A stretch of 64,000 bases of DNA from Asparagopsis taxiformis (taxonomy: Eukaryota > Rhodophyta > Florideophyceae > Bonnemaisoniales > Bonnemaisoniaceae): contig JALQPE010002416.1 of the NCBI GenBank assembly GCA_030407315.1, positions 1 through 64,000 on the forward strand, written 5' to 3'. Made by a program: the position numbers and the translations under genes. Positions 9,087-21,997 of this stretch are shown in pieces (the stretch's first letter is position 1; the number at the start of each line of letters is the position of its first letter). The notes below the pieces were generated by a model. The model saw only the letters and a list, made by a program, of their open reading frames with translations. It was not told the DNA's origin and did not search any database.

Positions 9087-11491
9087 ATGAATTACGCTGT
9101 GTCGAATTCCGCGCGTCGCCCAGGCAACCGTTGCCAACGTCAGCGGACGCCGAAGCCGACGTGGCCTTGTCAGCAGAAGCGATCTTCGCGACTGATCGAT
9201 CTATCCCGCCGGATATCGAGGCGATCGGCCAGCTACCACGTACGGTAAGCCCGTTTGAGTCCGTGAGTATGGACCCCGCAACGCGCGGTCAGCTCAACGA
9301 AGGGAACGTGACTCCCACGGCACTACGCGTAGTGTACGAAGACCTTCGAGGTCACATCGAAAGGGCGAGCGACGCGGCCGTCGACGAAGCCGTAAGGCAG
9401 AGACTCGGAGTCTCGGAGCGCGAAGCTCGTGCGTTACGTGAACGCTCAGCGACCCTCGAACGGGAAAACGAAGATTTACGAAACCGCCTCTCCGCCGTGG
9501 AGGGAAGACTCGACTCGTTTGTCGTAGTATTCAACGAAATCGTCGCCGGACGTTCCGCTCCGCCGAGCGGAAGCGATTCGAATTACGAAGAAGGCTCGCG
9601 CGCCTATAACTCGCAATCCTCCCCGGCCGTTCCGGGAGGATACCCACCAACACCCGGTCCGACGACCCCGACAACGTACGGAAGGGGGGCGACAGTGCAA
9701 CGAGCCATCGCCAACCCCAACGAGACGCCACGAAGGCAATTACGTTTTAACGATACGCCAGACCACGCGCGGTCGGCGGACGCAGCACGAGCTGCGCAAT
9801 TCGATACGAGAGCTCCCCCGCCACGTGAGACGTACATTCCGTGGCTGGGAACGTTCGGCACGACGGACACGCGAGTCCACGAAAACGAACGTGCCGACGC
9901 GGTACGCTTACCAGGGAACGCCCTCGGACCCGTTTGCCACGCGTTGGCAGAGCACACGACAATGCTCGACGCATTTGCGAACGTGGTGTCGTACCGCATG
10001 TACCGACTTAACGATGTACGTGAACATCTCTACGTGAACGAGAGTCAAAGCGTACATAAGCTCAAACGTGAGCTGGAGGGACTTTTCCCTACGTTAAAGC
10101 CGTTCTCCGGCCGGAATCCGATTACGTTACTCGGATTCCTCGCCCAAATACGTGATGGGTTCAGCACACTCGGAGTGTGCGAGGGAGTGGCAGTACGTGC
10201 GCTGCACTTCTTCCTCGAAGGGGACGCCCGACGGTTCTACGATTCCCAGTGTACGACTGGTGTGATCACGACTGATCCGACGAAGAGGTTCTCGTGGCCT
10301 CACGTGATCAACGCGTTGATCAAACGATACCTGCAAGACGACGTGCTGCAGGAGGCCTACGAAAAGGTCACGATGATCACGCAGAGTCCTAACGAGGACG
10401 AGAATCAGTACGCTGATAGACTCGACACCGCCACGCGGGCGTGTAACTACGTGTTTACGGATCGACTCCTCGTTCACCACTACGTGCGTGGTTTGCTGCC
10501 CTCGACGCGGGCAGCCGTGACGGAACGACTCCGGTCACTCCCCGAACGAGAGAGGAACGACCTCACCGTTGTGAGACGATTGGCGACGGCCGAAGGAACG
10601 ACCTTCCGTGCACGTACGGCAGCTGTCGCGTCAGCCGCGAAACCGAAAGTGCGGTTTCCGGTGAAGCCTACGTTGGCTATTTCCGACCACGAGTCGAGGA
10701 AGTTCGCGGACTACGATGAGTCCGCGTACTTACGTAATGAACGGGCTAGCGAGCCCAGTTACCACGATGGTAACCCGAACATCCCCACGAGGGATGATGA
10801 CGACGTGTCGCTCGCTGCGGCTCACGTTGCCGAGAACTTGGAGGCGATCCTCTTCACGAACGGGCCGCCGCCCAACGATACGAAAACGGCAAACGAAAAG
10901 CCGGACGAGCTCGAAGCTCGATTGAACCGTCCATGCGAGGACGTGCCGAAGCTCACGAGCGAGCAGACGCAATTGGCGCACTCCGTAATCCCGAATGATT
11001 ACTGGACGCTGTCGTGTTGGTCATGCCGCGAAGATGGCCACTCGACGTTTACGTGTCCGCGTCTGACGCCAGATCAACGGATCTTTTTCGCGTACAAGTA
11101 CTACCTCTTCCACGTGAAGAGCAACCCACGTCAGGCTGAGTACTTCCGCCAACGAATGGCCAAACGTAACCAGGAACGACCTGGTGAGCGAGGGAACGTG
11201 ACCCCGCGGAGGTACGGCACGCCGCCTACGATACTCCGAAACCCCAATCGTGACGGGGGAAGGCCCTTCGACAGGCGCCGCGGCGACTTTCGTAATGACC
11301 GACGTGACCCCCGCCCGTGGGCGAACGAACGAAATGGCCAGCGTAATGGCCGCAGCGGAGTCTACGTGACGACCTCCGCTGACGAAACACCACTCGAGGT
11401 GGAAACGAGTCACGATGACGAACGAGCTTCGTGGGCTCACGACGACGACGTGTCGAACGGCCTCGCGCCGGAAAACGACCAGGCGATGTAG
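9087..11491 (+). pseudogene. gag: gag, gypsy copy 1 (start frameshifted)
   Basis: About 800 residues: an N-terminal coiled-coil region, a Pro/Thr-rich linker, a capsid-like retrotransposon gag domain around 10010-10560 (residues 310-500), and one zinc knuckle CWSCREDGHSTFTC (CX2CX4HX4C) near 11013-11054, followed by an Arg/Gly-rich tail. The ATG at 9087 is in the frame used by copy 2, but one A is missing at about 9110, which throws the start out of frame. The rest is open to 11491. It would form the particle and bind RNA. gag and the following protease frame differ by -1, consistent with translational frameshifting or a separate start. Confidence 0.85.
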
Positions 11492-14400
11492 GTCACGAGC
11501 CACCCACATCGCCTGAACCCTTACGTGAAAGGGGGACGACCGACGTCGATGATTGGTCCTCCGCAGGCTCACCGATGAACGAGAGTTACGTAAAGCTCAC
11601 GGCCGCGAAGGCCAACTCGAGTCACACGACACCCGACGTGGGGGAAGAAACGAAGTCCGACGGGACGAACGAACCTCACACGAAGAGGAAGCCTCGCAGA
11701 CGAGCGAGACGCGCTACCCGGAAGCACGACGCTTCCGAGCGCGAGAAAGCCAAGCACGCGGCTTATACGAAGCGTGTCGACGCAAAAGAAGCCATACGGG
11801 CTCATACGGTGAAGCGACGAACCGCTAGCGAAGACGTAGACCGCGCGCCGGTCAGGACCGAACCGTTGGTCCTCGACGGGCATACGTGCCTACTTGCGTC
11901 GAAGCATTATATCGTATCCGGAACGATCGGACTAGACCTCAACGTGATGAGGGCGATTACCATCGCGATGGATACGTGCAGCGGCTACAACTTGATACGA
12001 ACAAGTTTACTACCCTACGACTGGGTCGACCGCTGTCTACGTGACGAAGAGCTACCGAAGCTCGGAGACGCCAACGGGCGACGTTTGCCTATCGAAGGCG
12101 CCATCCTGCTTCGTGTCAGGCTGGGGAACTCGCTGTTCCGCGTAAAATTCTTCGTAGCCAACACGCTGGCTGTTCCCGTCATAATGGGCACGTCGTTCAT
12201 GTCGAAGCATGTCGATGCTATACGCTGTCGAGCGCAGACAATCGACCTCCATCGAGGGGATACGATACCCATTATCGCGGAGGGCGATACGAAGACTCCG
12301 TACGAGGAGGGGGAAGAGACGAATCCAAACGTGGAGCCCCGAAACGCCGCGAGCGTAACGCGGCCTCGAATCGGCCGAGCCGAACGTTCTCGGTTCGCCT
12401 GACGAAGTACACGCGTGTACCGGCGATGTCGCAACGGACCGTCAACGTGACGACGGATGCGACCGGACTCGTGTTCCTCGAACCGAAAGCGTCGGTGCAA
12501 TTCCGGCATGGGCTTCGCATAGCCAACGGAGTGGTCGACGTAGGACCGAGAGAGACGTTCTCTATTATCGTGTCGAACTTCACGAAGAAGGACCGCGAGC
12601 TGCCGAAAGGCGCGACGATTGCGTACGCGGTACGCTCCCCGTTGGGAATCGTCCCACTCAAGCGTGAGGGCGGCGAAGCCCTCGCGAAGGTTTTGAACCT
12701 ACCGCTAGTCGACGCGACGACGCGGACGAATACGAACGGGTTGGGCGACGAAACGCCAGACCCGTTGGTCAACGAAAAGGGGAACGACCCCGCCACGGAT
12801 TGGCAGTCGACAATCGATTTGTCGCACCTCGACGACGAGGATTTACGAAAGCGCATCAACGAGATGCTAGCTACACATTCGTCAATGTGGACGAGCGGAC
12901 GCCTCGGCGAAATCAATGCTACGGAGCATCGAATCGAACTCGAACCGGGCACGCGGCCCATACGTTCAATGCCCTATCGACAGGGTCCGGCTCTACGTAC
13001 GATAGCCGAGGAGCAGATCACGAAGATGCTCAACGAAGGGGTTATCGAACCCGCGTCCAGCGAATGGGCGTCACCAATCGTGTTGGTGCCGAAGAAGGAC
13101 GGATCCTTACGTTTCTGTGTCGACTACAGGCGTTTGAACGCGAAAACGATCGCTGATTCGTACCCGCTTCCTCGTATGGAAGATTGCCTCGATTCGCTTG
13201 GCGACGCCGCCATCTTCACGACACTCGATTGTAACGCCGGTTACTGGCAAGTGCCCGTCTCCGCCGAGGACCGTGATAAGACAACGTTTACGTCTTTCAT
13301 GGGAACGTATCGCTACGTGCGAATGCCATTCGGGCTACGAAATGCCCCCGCTACGTTTCAGCGGACGTTGGACATAATCCTCTCCGGAGTACGTTGGCAA
13401 TCGTGCCTTGTCTACTTAGACGACGTAATCGTCTTTTCGAAAGACCTCGAGTCTCACCTGGGTCACGTTGACCAGGTGCTTTCCCTGCTACGCGCAGCGG
13501 GAGTAACGTTAAAGCTCACGAAGTGCTCGTTCTTTCAACCACGAGTTGACTACCTGGGGCACGTGATTACCCCAGGGAAGCTGCACGTCGCAGCACGGAA
13601 CAAGGAAGCCTTTCGTACGGCTACGTTCCCGCGAGACAAGACGCAATGTCGATCGTTTTTGGGCGCGGCCAACGTTTACCGCCGTTTCGTAAAGGCGTAT
13701 GCCGAGATCGCTCGGCCACTCAACACGATGTTGAAGAAGGACGCTTCCCCCGATTGGACGAACCCAACGGACGCGCAAACGAATGCGTTCGAAACGTTGA
13801 AGACAATACTGGTGTCGCCACCAGTATTGCACCTTCCGAAGGCGGGACGTCCGTTCATGATCGATACCGACGCGTCGGCGTATCAGCTGGGAGCTACGTT
13901 GCTCCAGCAGCAAAACGAGGATAAGCCCAACGAATGGGTGCCGATTGGGTACTGGTCGAAGACCCTTAACGAAACCGAACGTGGTTACTCGGCGACCGAG
14001 CGCGAGTGCTACTCCGTCGTCTGGGCGATAACGTCGCTCCGACCCTACGTAGAGGGTCAGCGGTTCACCGTACGTACGGACCACGAAGCCTTACGTTGGC
14101 TGATGACGTTGACGGACGCGTCCGGACGACTACTACGATGGAGGCTACGCGTTGCCGAATTCGATTTCGAAGTTACGTACAGGCCTGGGCGCGTGCACCA
14201 GGTACCTGACGCTTTATCACGTGTGATATCTACGTATGACGACGGTCGACCCGTCGACGATGACGTACCATCGTACGGGGACGCGGTCCTCGTGACGACT
14301 CGCAGTCGGCGACAACCCACACGAAATGGGCAAGGACGAACGACGTCCGTACGTAAAAAGGCAACGAATGCCAGGGGTCACGACGACCCGTCGAACGAGA

Positions 14401-16019
14401 CTCGTGACGAACGAACATCAGCCACGACGGCTGGCCACGATGGCCTCGAGTTCAACCGCGACGCGTCGCTCGATGACGTTCTTGACGAGGAACCGGATTT
14501 CCTCGACGAACAGCGCGCTGCTGAAGACGATTCGGCACGCGTGCCACCAGCTGACGTTCAGCTTCCCATTACGAGGGACGAGCTTATCGAAGCTCAACGC
14601 GAGGACGCGTTCTGTCAAACGATACTGACACGACAGTCCGACACGCAGGACGCTGCATTCTTCGAAGGCCACGATGGCCTACTCCGACGCCGGAACCCTC
14701 ACGACGAGGAACGTACACAAATCGTTGTGCCGGCTTCGTTACGGCCGCGGCTGCTGGAGTTAACGCACCACCACGTCCTCGCTGGACATCCCGGACAAAC
14801 ACGTATGTACTACACCCTACGGAGGACGTACTACTGGCCCGCGATGGCCGCCGACATCCACGCAACGGTACGAAACTGCGTTGGATGTGCGAAGAACCGC
14901 GTGAAGCTTCGCAAACGGACGAACCCGTTACGTTTATTTCCGGCTACGGAGCCGTTGCGAGACCTATGTATCGACATACTGGGTCCGCTTACGAAGACCA
15001 CGCGTGGTAACCGATTTATTCTCGTGATAACGGACCGCTTCACGAAGCTGACTAGAGTCGTACCTCTACGTAATATCGATTCCGCCAACGTGGCGAGTGC
15101 GTTCGTCAACGCGTGGGTCTTCTCGTATGGACCCCCACGGACGCTCATAAGCGACAACGGAAAGCAGTTCGCTGCTAAGTTCTTCCAGCGCGTTTGCAAC
15201 GAGATTGGCGTAACGAACGTCTTTACGTCGACGTACCACCCCCAAACGAACGGGCAGGTGGAGCGCTACAACAGGACGATCCTGGCGATGCTGCGCAATT
15301 ACGTGAACGAAAACCAGAACGACTGGGATCGATACGCATCGGCGTTAACGTTTGCGTACAACACGCATGTGCATTCGAGCACGGGCACGACGCCCTTCGA
15401 TTTGATTCTCACGAATCCACCGCCACCGTTGGCGCTACACACGTCGGTAACGAACCGCGAACTACCCGACGGGGGAGGGCGAGCCACTTACGTTCGTGAG
15501 CTCGCCACAACGATGGATAACGCGTATCGAACGCTGAAGGCCGCGCAGGCACGTTATAAACGAAATTTCGACAAACGAGTCCGTGTCTCGAATCGAAACA
15601 TCCGCGCGGGAGAATACGTATTCATCGACCCGACGGACGGGACCACGAAGGGCACGAAGCTCGGCAACCACGCGTTGGGACCGTTCCGCGTACTACGTAA
15701 CGACGTACGAACGTTCGTCATCCAACGAGGAGACGTAGTTGAACGTGTCAACTCGGACCGCGTTGCGTACGCGCCAACGCCGGCGAACGCGCCCCCGCCG
15801 GAGCCATACGATGCCACCGAGGCAGACCTCGACAAGAACCGCGACGGTCCGGCGTATGTAGTAGACGACCTACTCAACCATCGCGTAAACGATGACGGCA
15901 CCCTAGACTTCCTCGTGAAGTGGGTCGGGTATCGTAACCCTACGTGGGAGCCCCGCCGGAACGTATCTGAAGAGAGCGTCTCTCGATACTTCGCACGCGT
16001 GCGACGAGCAACAACGTGA
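11431..16019 (+). pseudogene. pol: pol, gypsy copy 1 (protease/RT frameshift)
   Basis: Domains in order: aspartic protease with AMDTCSGYNLI (11970-12000, unusual DTCSG in place of DTGA/DSGA) ; reverse transcriptase 12950-13600 with FCVDYRR, MPFGLRNAP and YLDD; RNase H 13850-14220 with DTDAS and TDHEAL; integrase HHCC zinc domain 14760-14890, core 14940-15330 with DNGKQF and HPQTNGQVERYNR; chromodomain 15860-16010 (DFLVKWVGY ... TWEP). One C is missing in the run 12337-12340, so the protease frame stops at 12402 and RT resumes in another frame; copy 2 has five C here and stays open. Chromodomains of this class bind histone marks and guide integration, by family knowledge. Confidence 0.92.
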
Positions 16020-18480
16020 AAGGCCACGACGGCCCCCGAAAACGCACACGAGCGTCGGGTTAAGCGCACGCGTGCGCGACGTTGCACGATGCAACAAACG
16101 AAGGCGACGAGCCGCACGAACGAGAAGCGAAGGCACAACGAGTGGCCGGGACGTCCACCCTTGCGTTGGGGGGGCGCGATGCGTGCTAGAGCCGTCGCTC
16201 TTTTCGTTTTCGACACCATACGTTGGTGGAGGCACGAGCGCCAACGAAAGATTGGACGACGAGTCCACGCGCGGACGATTCACACGATGTGAAGAGCCAC
16301 GACTGGCTCGACAGTGTTGACCGTCCCACGGGCAAAGGTGACGACACCACGGGCCACGGACGGACAACACGTCAGATTTTTCGCGCGAAAAATTATACTT
16401 GGGCCAGCGGGCCATGGACGCACGGTACGAAAAATCGGGCCGATTACAGTGCGCTAATCCGGCCAAATCTCGGGACACGCGTGCCCCGAAAATTTCGTAA
16501 TTTTGGCATGTCACGTGAGCCATCGTACGTCCCCGTGGACAGCCGCTGACAACGAGTCGCATCGACCAACGAGGTCAACGCCAAACAGCTCGCGAGCTAA
16601 CGGCAACGTGACGCCGGAAGGCGGAGAAACGACGTAGGACGGACGCGTCCCCAACGAAGATGGCAACGGCCTCATTACGAAACTTCACGCACGAAGCGGA
16701 ACGAAGCTATACGTTAGCCGACGAATTAGACCAACGGGTCTCAGCGCACGAAGCGCGCGAATAAAGCGTGCGAACGACGAGCCAACGAGGCCGCGACAAC
16801 GGACGGCGAACCGTATCGCCATCGTGTGGCACGACGCCGAACACGGTAGCCACGTACGGCAACCACGAAACGACACAACGGTGTCCTGCCACGCGGGCAT
16901 AACGAATGACGCGCGAAAGCGAAAAGCCCGCCGGCTAGTCGAAACGCACGAGCAAACCCGAAAGGGGTCGACCACGTACGGTCACGAAGATTAAGACGCG
17001 CACGTCCGCGTCGCGAACCGTAAAAGCTAACGAAGCTGCAACCTCGTACGCATTCGAAGGCGCACGCGCCACCGGCCACGTCGGTCAGGAGACGAGCGAG
17101 TACGCGGACGTCGTAACGATAACGACGTACCTCAACGGGTCGACCCCGCGAAACGAAATACGAATACGCGACGGCGTACAAGCTGGTAGCCAACGTAAAC
17201 GGCACAGCTGAAGGCAACGAGCCGACGAAAAACTGGCTCACGTAACAGCCTCAAACGCCCGCGGGCATGCGAAACGACTTCGTCAATCGCGTCCCCGTCG
17301 GGTTCGCAAGTCGAATAAACGAAATTACGCAACGGCGTAGAGGGCGAGCATTACGTATGCCCAGGTGCACGTCGCACCACATAACGGATGAGCTAACGAA
17401 ACGCTCCTCGGACGCCGCGGCGAACGACGCCACCACGCGAAGCGGACTAGCGCAACGATTGCGCCACCGGCTAACGTGAAGCCGCGGGAACGTGAAGCGC
17501 GACGGCGCTAACGGTGTTAACGGCTATACGAAAAGCCAAGCCCGCCGGCAAAGACGTTGTCAACGGAACCGCGACGCGCCACGACGCACTGCCGCGTACA
17601 CGCAACGGCGTGAAACGTCAAGCCAACTCACGCGCGAGTCGGCCTGACGCTTAGCGAATTTTCCGTCCAGCTCATCGGAGCGAATTAAAATTGGCACCGA
17701 CGTGCTACGTGCCAGAGAGCTCGAATGCTCAACGGAATTCGACACCCGACGGGGTTATCCGCACGAGGAACGACGGCGGAAACGAATTCCGAGATAGTTA
17801 CAAAATGATAACGCCACTGGCCAACGTGAAGCCGCGGGAACGTGAAGCGCGACGGCGCTAACGGTGTCAACGGCTATACGAAAAGCCAAGCCCGCCGGCA
17901 ACCACGTCGTCAACGGAACCGCAACGTACTGCGACGAATTGCTGCGTACACGCCACGGCGTGAAAACGTCAAACCGACTCACGCGCGAGTCGGTCTGACG
18001 TTCGCGAATTTTCCGTCCAGCTCATCGGAGCAAATTAAAATTGGCACCGACGTGCTACGTGCCAAAGAGCTCGAATGCTCAACGAATTCGACACCCGACG
18101 GGGTTATCCGACGAGAAACGACGGCGGAAACGATTTCCGAGTTAGTTACTAAATGATACGCACGCCAACGGGCTCTACGATCGAGGTTAACGTACCACTC
18201 GCAGTGAAAAGCCGCCGCTACGCGCCGCCGCTTTGCCGAATAATTGCGTGTGTTACGAACCTGCCAACGGGCACGCGCCGCCGCGAACTCGAAGCACGGG
18301 CTACGTAAGCCTTACGACACCCGACGGGGTAGACGCCACAACAAAAAATTGTGGGGAGGGGCTTAACGCTAACCCCTCCCCCGCTGCAGACGACCTGCCA
18401 AACGCAAATTACGAAGCTCAACGGAGCCATGCGATTACGCAAAGAAACAAGACGAAGTTTACGAAGTAACACGATGCTAG
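16020..18480 (+). other. Long non-coding spacer of gypsy copy 1
   Basis: 2.4 kb without a credible ORF on either strand, between pol and the antisense gene. It contains many short hairpins (for example 16081-16095, 16279-16293, 16294-16309) and the tandem repeats at 17466-18140. Copy 2 keeps the whole stretch, so it is a stable part of the element. Confidence 0.7.
17466..18140 (+). repeat. Tandem repeat of about 350 bp in the gypsy spacer
   Basis: Two units about 351 bp apart share GCCGCGGGAACGTGAAGCGC, the word AATTAAAATTGGCACCGACG and the unit end GACACCCGACGGGG. A third partial unit end occurs near 18316. Copy 2 has the same array (about 27830-28510), with more divergence there than in its coding parts. 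Confidence 0.8.
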
Positions 18481-18515
18481 AGCCGACATGGCCTACGAAC
18501 TAACCTAGGAACGAC

Positions 18516-21103
18516 CTAGTAGCGACGAGAACGCTTGCCCGCAGGGTCATACGGACCAGGGCCTTCGCCGCGGCTATCGTGGCTGCGGCTGCGACTGGGC
18601 TGAACGAAGCCCGGCGCGTACGGATCGACGGTCTGCGTGACCACGGGGGCTCGCTCGCGACGCGACGCGGGATCCCTAGCGTAAGGATCCGCAGTCCCGT
18701 GACTGCGCGTATCCGAAGGGCGCGCCGAAGCGGGGTCGCGTGGCAGGTACGCCGCTGCGTGACCATACCCGACGGGGTCGCCGAAGCCGCCGCCACTCGC
18801 GTAACCGTAAGGTTCATTACGAACGCCAACGGGCGGCGCGTAACTACGAGTCGCCGCGGCGAGACGCTCGGAAATCGCGCGTTCCGTTGCCAAGCGGGCA
18901 GTCAGGTCCAACGTCTGGGCCCTGAACTCTTCGGCTGCGCGAGCCACGGACGAGATGAGGGAACGAATAACCCAGCCGTCCGCACGAGGCGGAGCGGCCA
19001 TCGACGTACCGAGAAGCCGACGGGCATCCTCATCGGAGACGCGGTCGTCCAGGCTAACGAAGCGTGGCGCGCGCTCGGCCGGCGTGGCCACATCCGGACG
19101 ACTGACGTGGGCAACGTTGCCCCCTTCCGTAGCCTCGCGTGGCACGATCTCTCGAGGATCCGGCGCACGCGGCGCTTCGTTTTGATGGCCACGACGGCCA
19201 GAACGCGTCCCTCGGGGGCGCTCGTTGCCCCCGAGGCCGCCGAAATAACCGGCACGATTGCCACGACGGCGTTCGGAACGGGAAGCGACCCGCGGCACGT
19301 AAGCCCCATCACTTCGTACCTGGACGAACTCTTGGTTGTCCCCGGTCGCGTAATCCGGGCGTACAACGCGATACTCCGGCCCCAACGCAAGGGCGCCGCG
19401 AGCCTCAGCCAACGCGCTGGTAACGGAGACAAACGTGTCGGAACCGTCCACCGGGATTGCACGAAGCATCTCGTAGTCGGCCAGGAAGTCCAACGTGGAC
19501 TCCGGCAGTAGGCACGCGCGCCCGAACACACGACGTTCCACGAACAGCGAGCATGCGAGCATCGCTGCGTGTTCGATATCCACGGCCATGAGGAAACGTT
19601 CCTTCACGGGGGCAGGCGCGTCCTTCACGGCATCGGTGAAATAATGTACCACGCGTGGTAACAACGTGGACGACCCACGGGGGTACGGAAACTCCTCTAC
19701 TACTTCCGGCAACGGCGGGAAGTAGAGCTCGCTCGGGACGACCCACGGAGCTGACGCGTGCGACACGCGGTAGTCGTCTGCGTTCACGTGACGGAGCGCG
19801 AAGTGGTCGTCGTACGACACGACACTTTTGGAGATGACGCTCAACGAAAGAGCAGTCTTCCATTCGGCACGTTGCCGTTCGGAAAGTGTCCGCGGACATA
19901 CGAATACGGACGCCACCGAGATGAACGGCGGTTCCTCGGGCGTCCCCTTCCACAGGAAGGCGTCCATACGATCGACGTAGATCGCGTCGTTGACGTCACG
20001 CAACCACGAGCGGTCGCAACGTATCGACGCCGGGATCTGGTAACGTTCCGATCCCGGTGGCCCGTTGGCGAAACGACGCCCGGCTGCCCGCCCCCACGTA
20101 TCCTCGGCGGAACGCATATAGTCGACGACCGCGCGGGCGTCCAGACGATCTCTGGCCAACGTGGCGAGATCGTCATCCGTAATGCCCACGCGGGGCAACG
20201 CAGCCCACGCGTGGGTCAGGACGCCTACGTTTAGCGCCGCACCGCCACGTGAGGCGGTGCCGACTGTCCCAACGGGGTCACCACCCTCCGGCGAGGGATC
20301 CTGGCGAGGGGAACGCGGCGAGCCATCACGACGAGGCACGCCCGTGCGGGCCGCCGCCACAGCACGACGCGAACGAGCGGCCGCTGCCATCGCGGCTACA
20401 CCCGTCGACGGGGCCGCGGCGGCCGGAATGACGGGTGACGAATTCCCCGAGTCGGACGCCGTTGCGTCATCATCACGTGGGGCATCGGCCCTAGCAGCCT
20501 CGGCAGGCGTCACGGAAGCCACCAGGCGAGACGGAGCCATCGGGCGAGACGAAGAGGCGACGGCCTGCGAAGCAACGGCTTGACCCGCCCTAACGGATGG
20601 GGCGGGAGCGACGGACGCTTCCGTCGCTGGCGGCGCACCGGCCCCGACGAGGGAGGGAGCGCCCTGCGAAGGGTTCCTCGCTCCACCTCCAGCAGAGCCG
20701 GCGGGCCGCGGAGTGTGGGTATCGGTGCTACGCGTAGTGACCATCGTGGTCAGTTCGTACGCAACGAAGACGAACAGTGCAACGAGCACGAAAACGAGAG
20801 CCACGCGGGCGAAACGGAACAAGAGAACGAAAGGAACGGAGGTAGTAGTACCCAGCGGGGGAAAAGGGTAAGGGAGAACGAAAGGCAACGGCCTGGATGA
20901 CGATGGTGAGAGGAAGGGTGAGCGACGATCGCTATCACGTTAAGCCGCGGCTTAAATAACCTTCGGACGACCGTTGTCGTAATGCCCGCTGGCAGATTCA
21001 CGAAAAGGCCGCGGCCTGCGCACGTATCGCGCTGAATTGAAGCACACCCGCGTGGTGGAATTGGACACTGCATTCGTTGCAGGGAAACGCCTAAGCGAGG
21101 CAT
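18516..21103 (-). pseudogene. Antisense ORF of gypsy copy 1: membrane-anchored unknown protein
   Basis: Runs opposite to gag-pol. Open from 20888 to 18516 (790 residues); the upstream start used by copy 2 (ATG at 21103) is separated by a one-base deletion near 20880. The N-terminal part has a strong hydrophobic segment (RVALVFVLVALFVFVAYEL, about 20810-20760), then an Ala/Pro/Ser-rich disordered region, a compact domain of about 280 residues (roughly 20250-19300), an Arg/Gly-rich basic stretch and a Ser/Arg tail ending KRSRRY. No known family; not like env proteins that follow pol on the sense strand. Codon-level comparison with copy 2 indicates selection on this strand. Its promoter would lie near the 3' LTR. 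Confidence 0.75.
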
Positions 21104-21339
21104 TGACGTACGACGCCAACGGGCGGGCCGCGATGATTACGAAAGAGCCGGAGCGCACGCGCGCGCTCCGGCGCCGTGGCGATTCGATCAGCCAACCGGG
21201 CCGCGTACGTTTAAACGAGATTTTTCGGGACAACTGCCACGTCCGCAGTTGTACCCGAAAAGGCGCCACGGCCCCGTGTCTCAGGCGCGTCCTGACGGGC
21301 CTCGCGTGGCCGGGACGTCCACGTGTGGGGGTGGGGCTG

Positions 21340-21997
21340 TGTAGTATACGTGGCAATTCCGAAATTGCAAATATTTACGTTTTTCCGCGGAATTCGAATC
21401 TCGGCGGACACGACCGGCGACAGCAATGCACGAACATTGCTGGCGCATGCGCGCGCGCAACCGGCACACGTGTGCAACGAACGTACTGGCAACGGCCAAC
21501 GGACCAACGGGTCCCTACGTGTGACCCACAAGGTCCTTTCCCATTCGGGGACGTTACGAACAGTGTTTACACTGTAAAGCGATGCCATCGTGGCCATATA
21601 GGTATTGGCATCGTGCCGGGAGGGAAAGGGGACAAGACAACGATCGAGCAACGGCTCTAGTCTACGACTGACTTCTACGTTTACGTTTACGTTTTGCCTA
21701 ACGAGGCCTCGTCTCCGTCGAGCTGCGTACTCCCTACCCATCGCCGCACGTAAGGCTGATTGCGTGTAGTGCCTCCGGGCTTGGTTGAGAGCGCCTCCGG
21801 TGACGTACCACCTCGTTTACCGAACGTAATCCTCGCGTGGATTGTTGCGTCGTGACGCTCGTGTCTACTCGCTAACCTATCTCTACCTTTCTACCTAACA
21901 TACAGTCAAACACCAGCGGGTGGACTGCTCGTTTCGTTTCGTAAGGACAGCGTGTCCGTAGCTCGTACCAGCTATCTAGAACTAACGTGGTTCCACA
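21340..21997 (+). repeat. 3' LTR of gypsy copy 1
   Basis: TGTAGTATACG to TTCCACA, 658 bp. It abuts a copia integrase fragment at 21998. Its last 30 bases match the 5' LTR of the same copy and not those of copy 2. Confidence 0.95.

Larger units (their letters stand above)
8331..21997 (+). mobile_element. Ty3/gypsy chromovirus, copy 1 (13.7 kb)
   Basis: Complete LTR retrotransposon: 5' LTR, primer binding site, gag, pol with protease, reverse transcriptase, RNase H, integrase and chromodomain, a 2.4-kb non-coding spacer, a large antisense ORF, a purine-rich tract (GGGGGTGGGG, near 21325) and 3' LTR. It has an unusually long 3' region and very CpG-rich codon use (ACG, CGT, TCG). The flanks show no target-site duplication (ATGAG before, TCGTT after). 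The two LTRs share a private 3'-end variant, so they belong together. The gag start and the protease-RT junction each carry a one-base deletion relative to copy 2, so neither copy is intact. Confidence 0.95.

Noticed and set aside
11431..12440. Programmed frameshift between protease and RT in gypsy
   Set aside because: Copy 2 is continuous there with one more C, so the break in copy 1 is a lesion or error.
17466..18140. CRISPR-like array
   Set aside because: Only two to three units of about 350 bp; no short repeat and spacer structure.
18516..20888. Antisense ORF as an env gene
   Set aside because: It lies on the opposite strand, lacks a signal peptide plus C-terminal anchor layout, and has an Ala/Pro-rich disordered region atypical for env.
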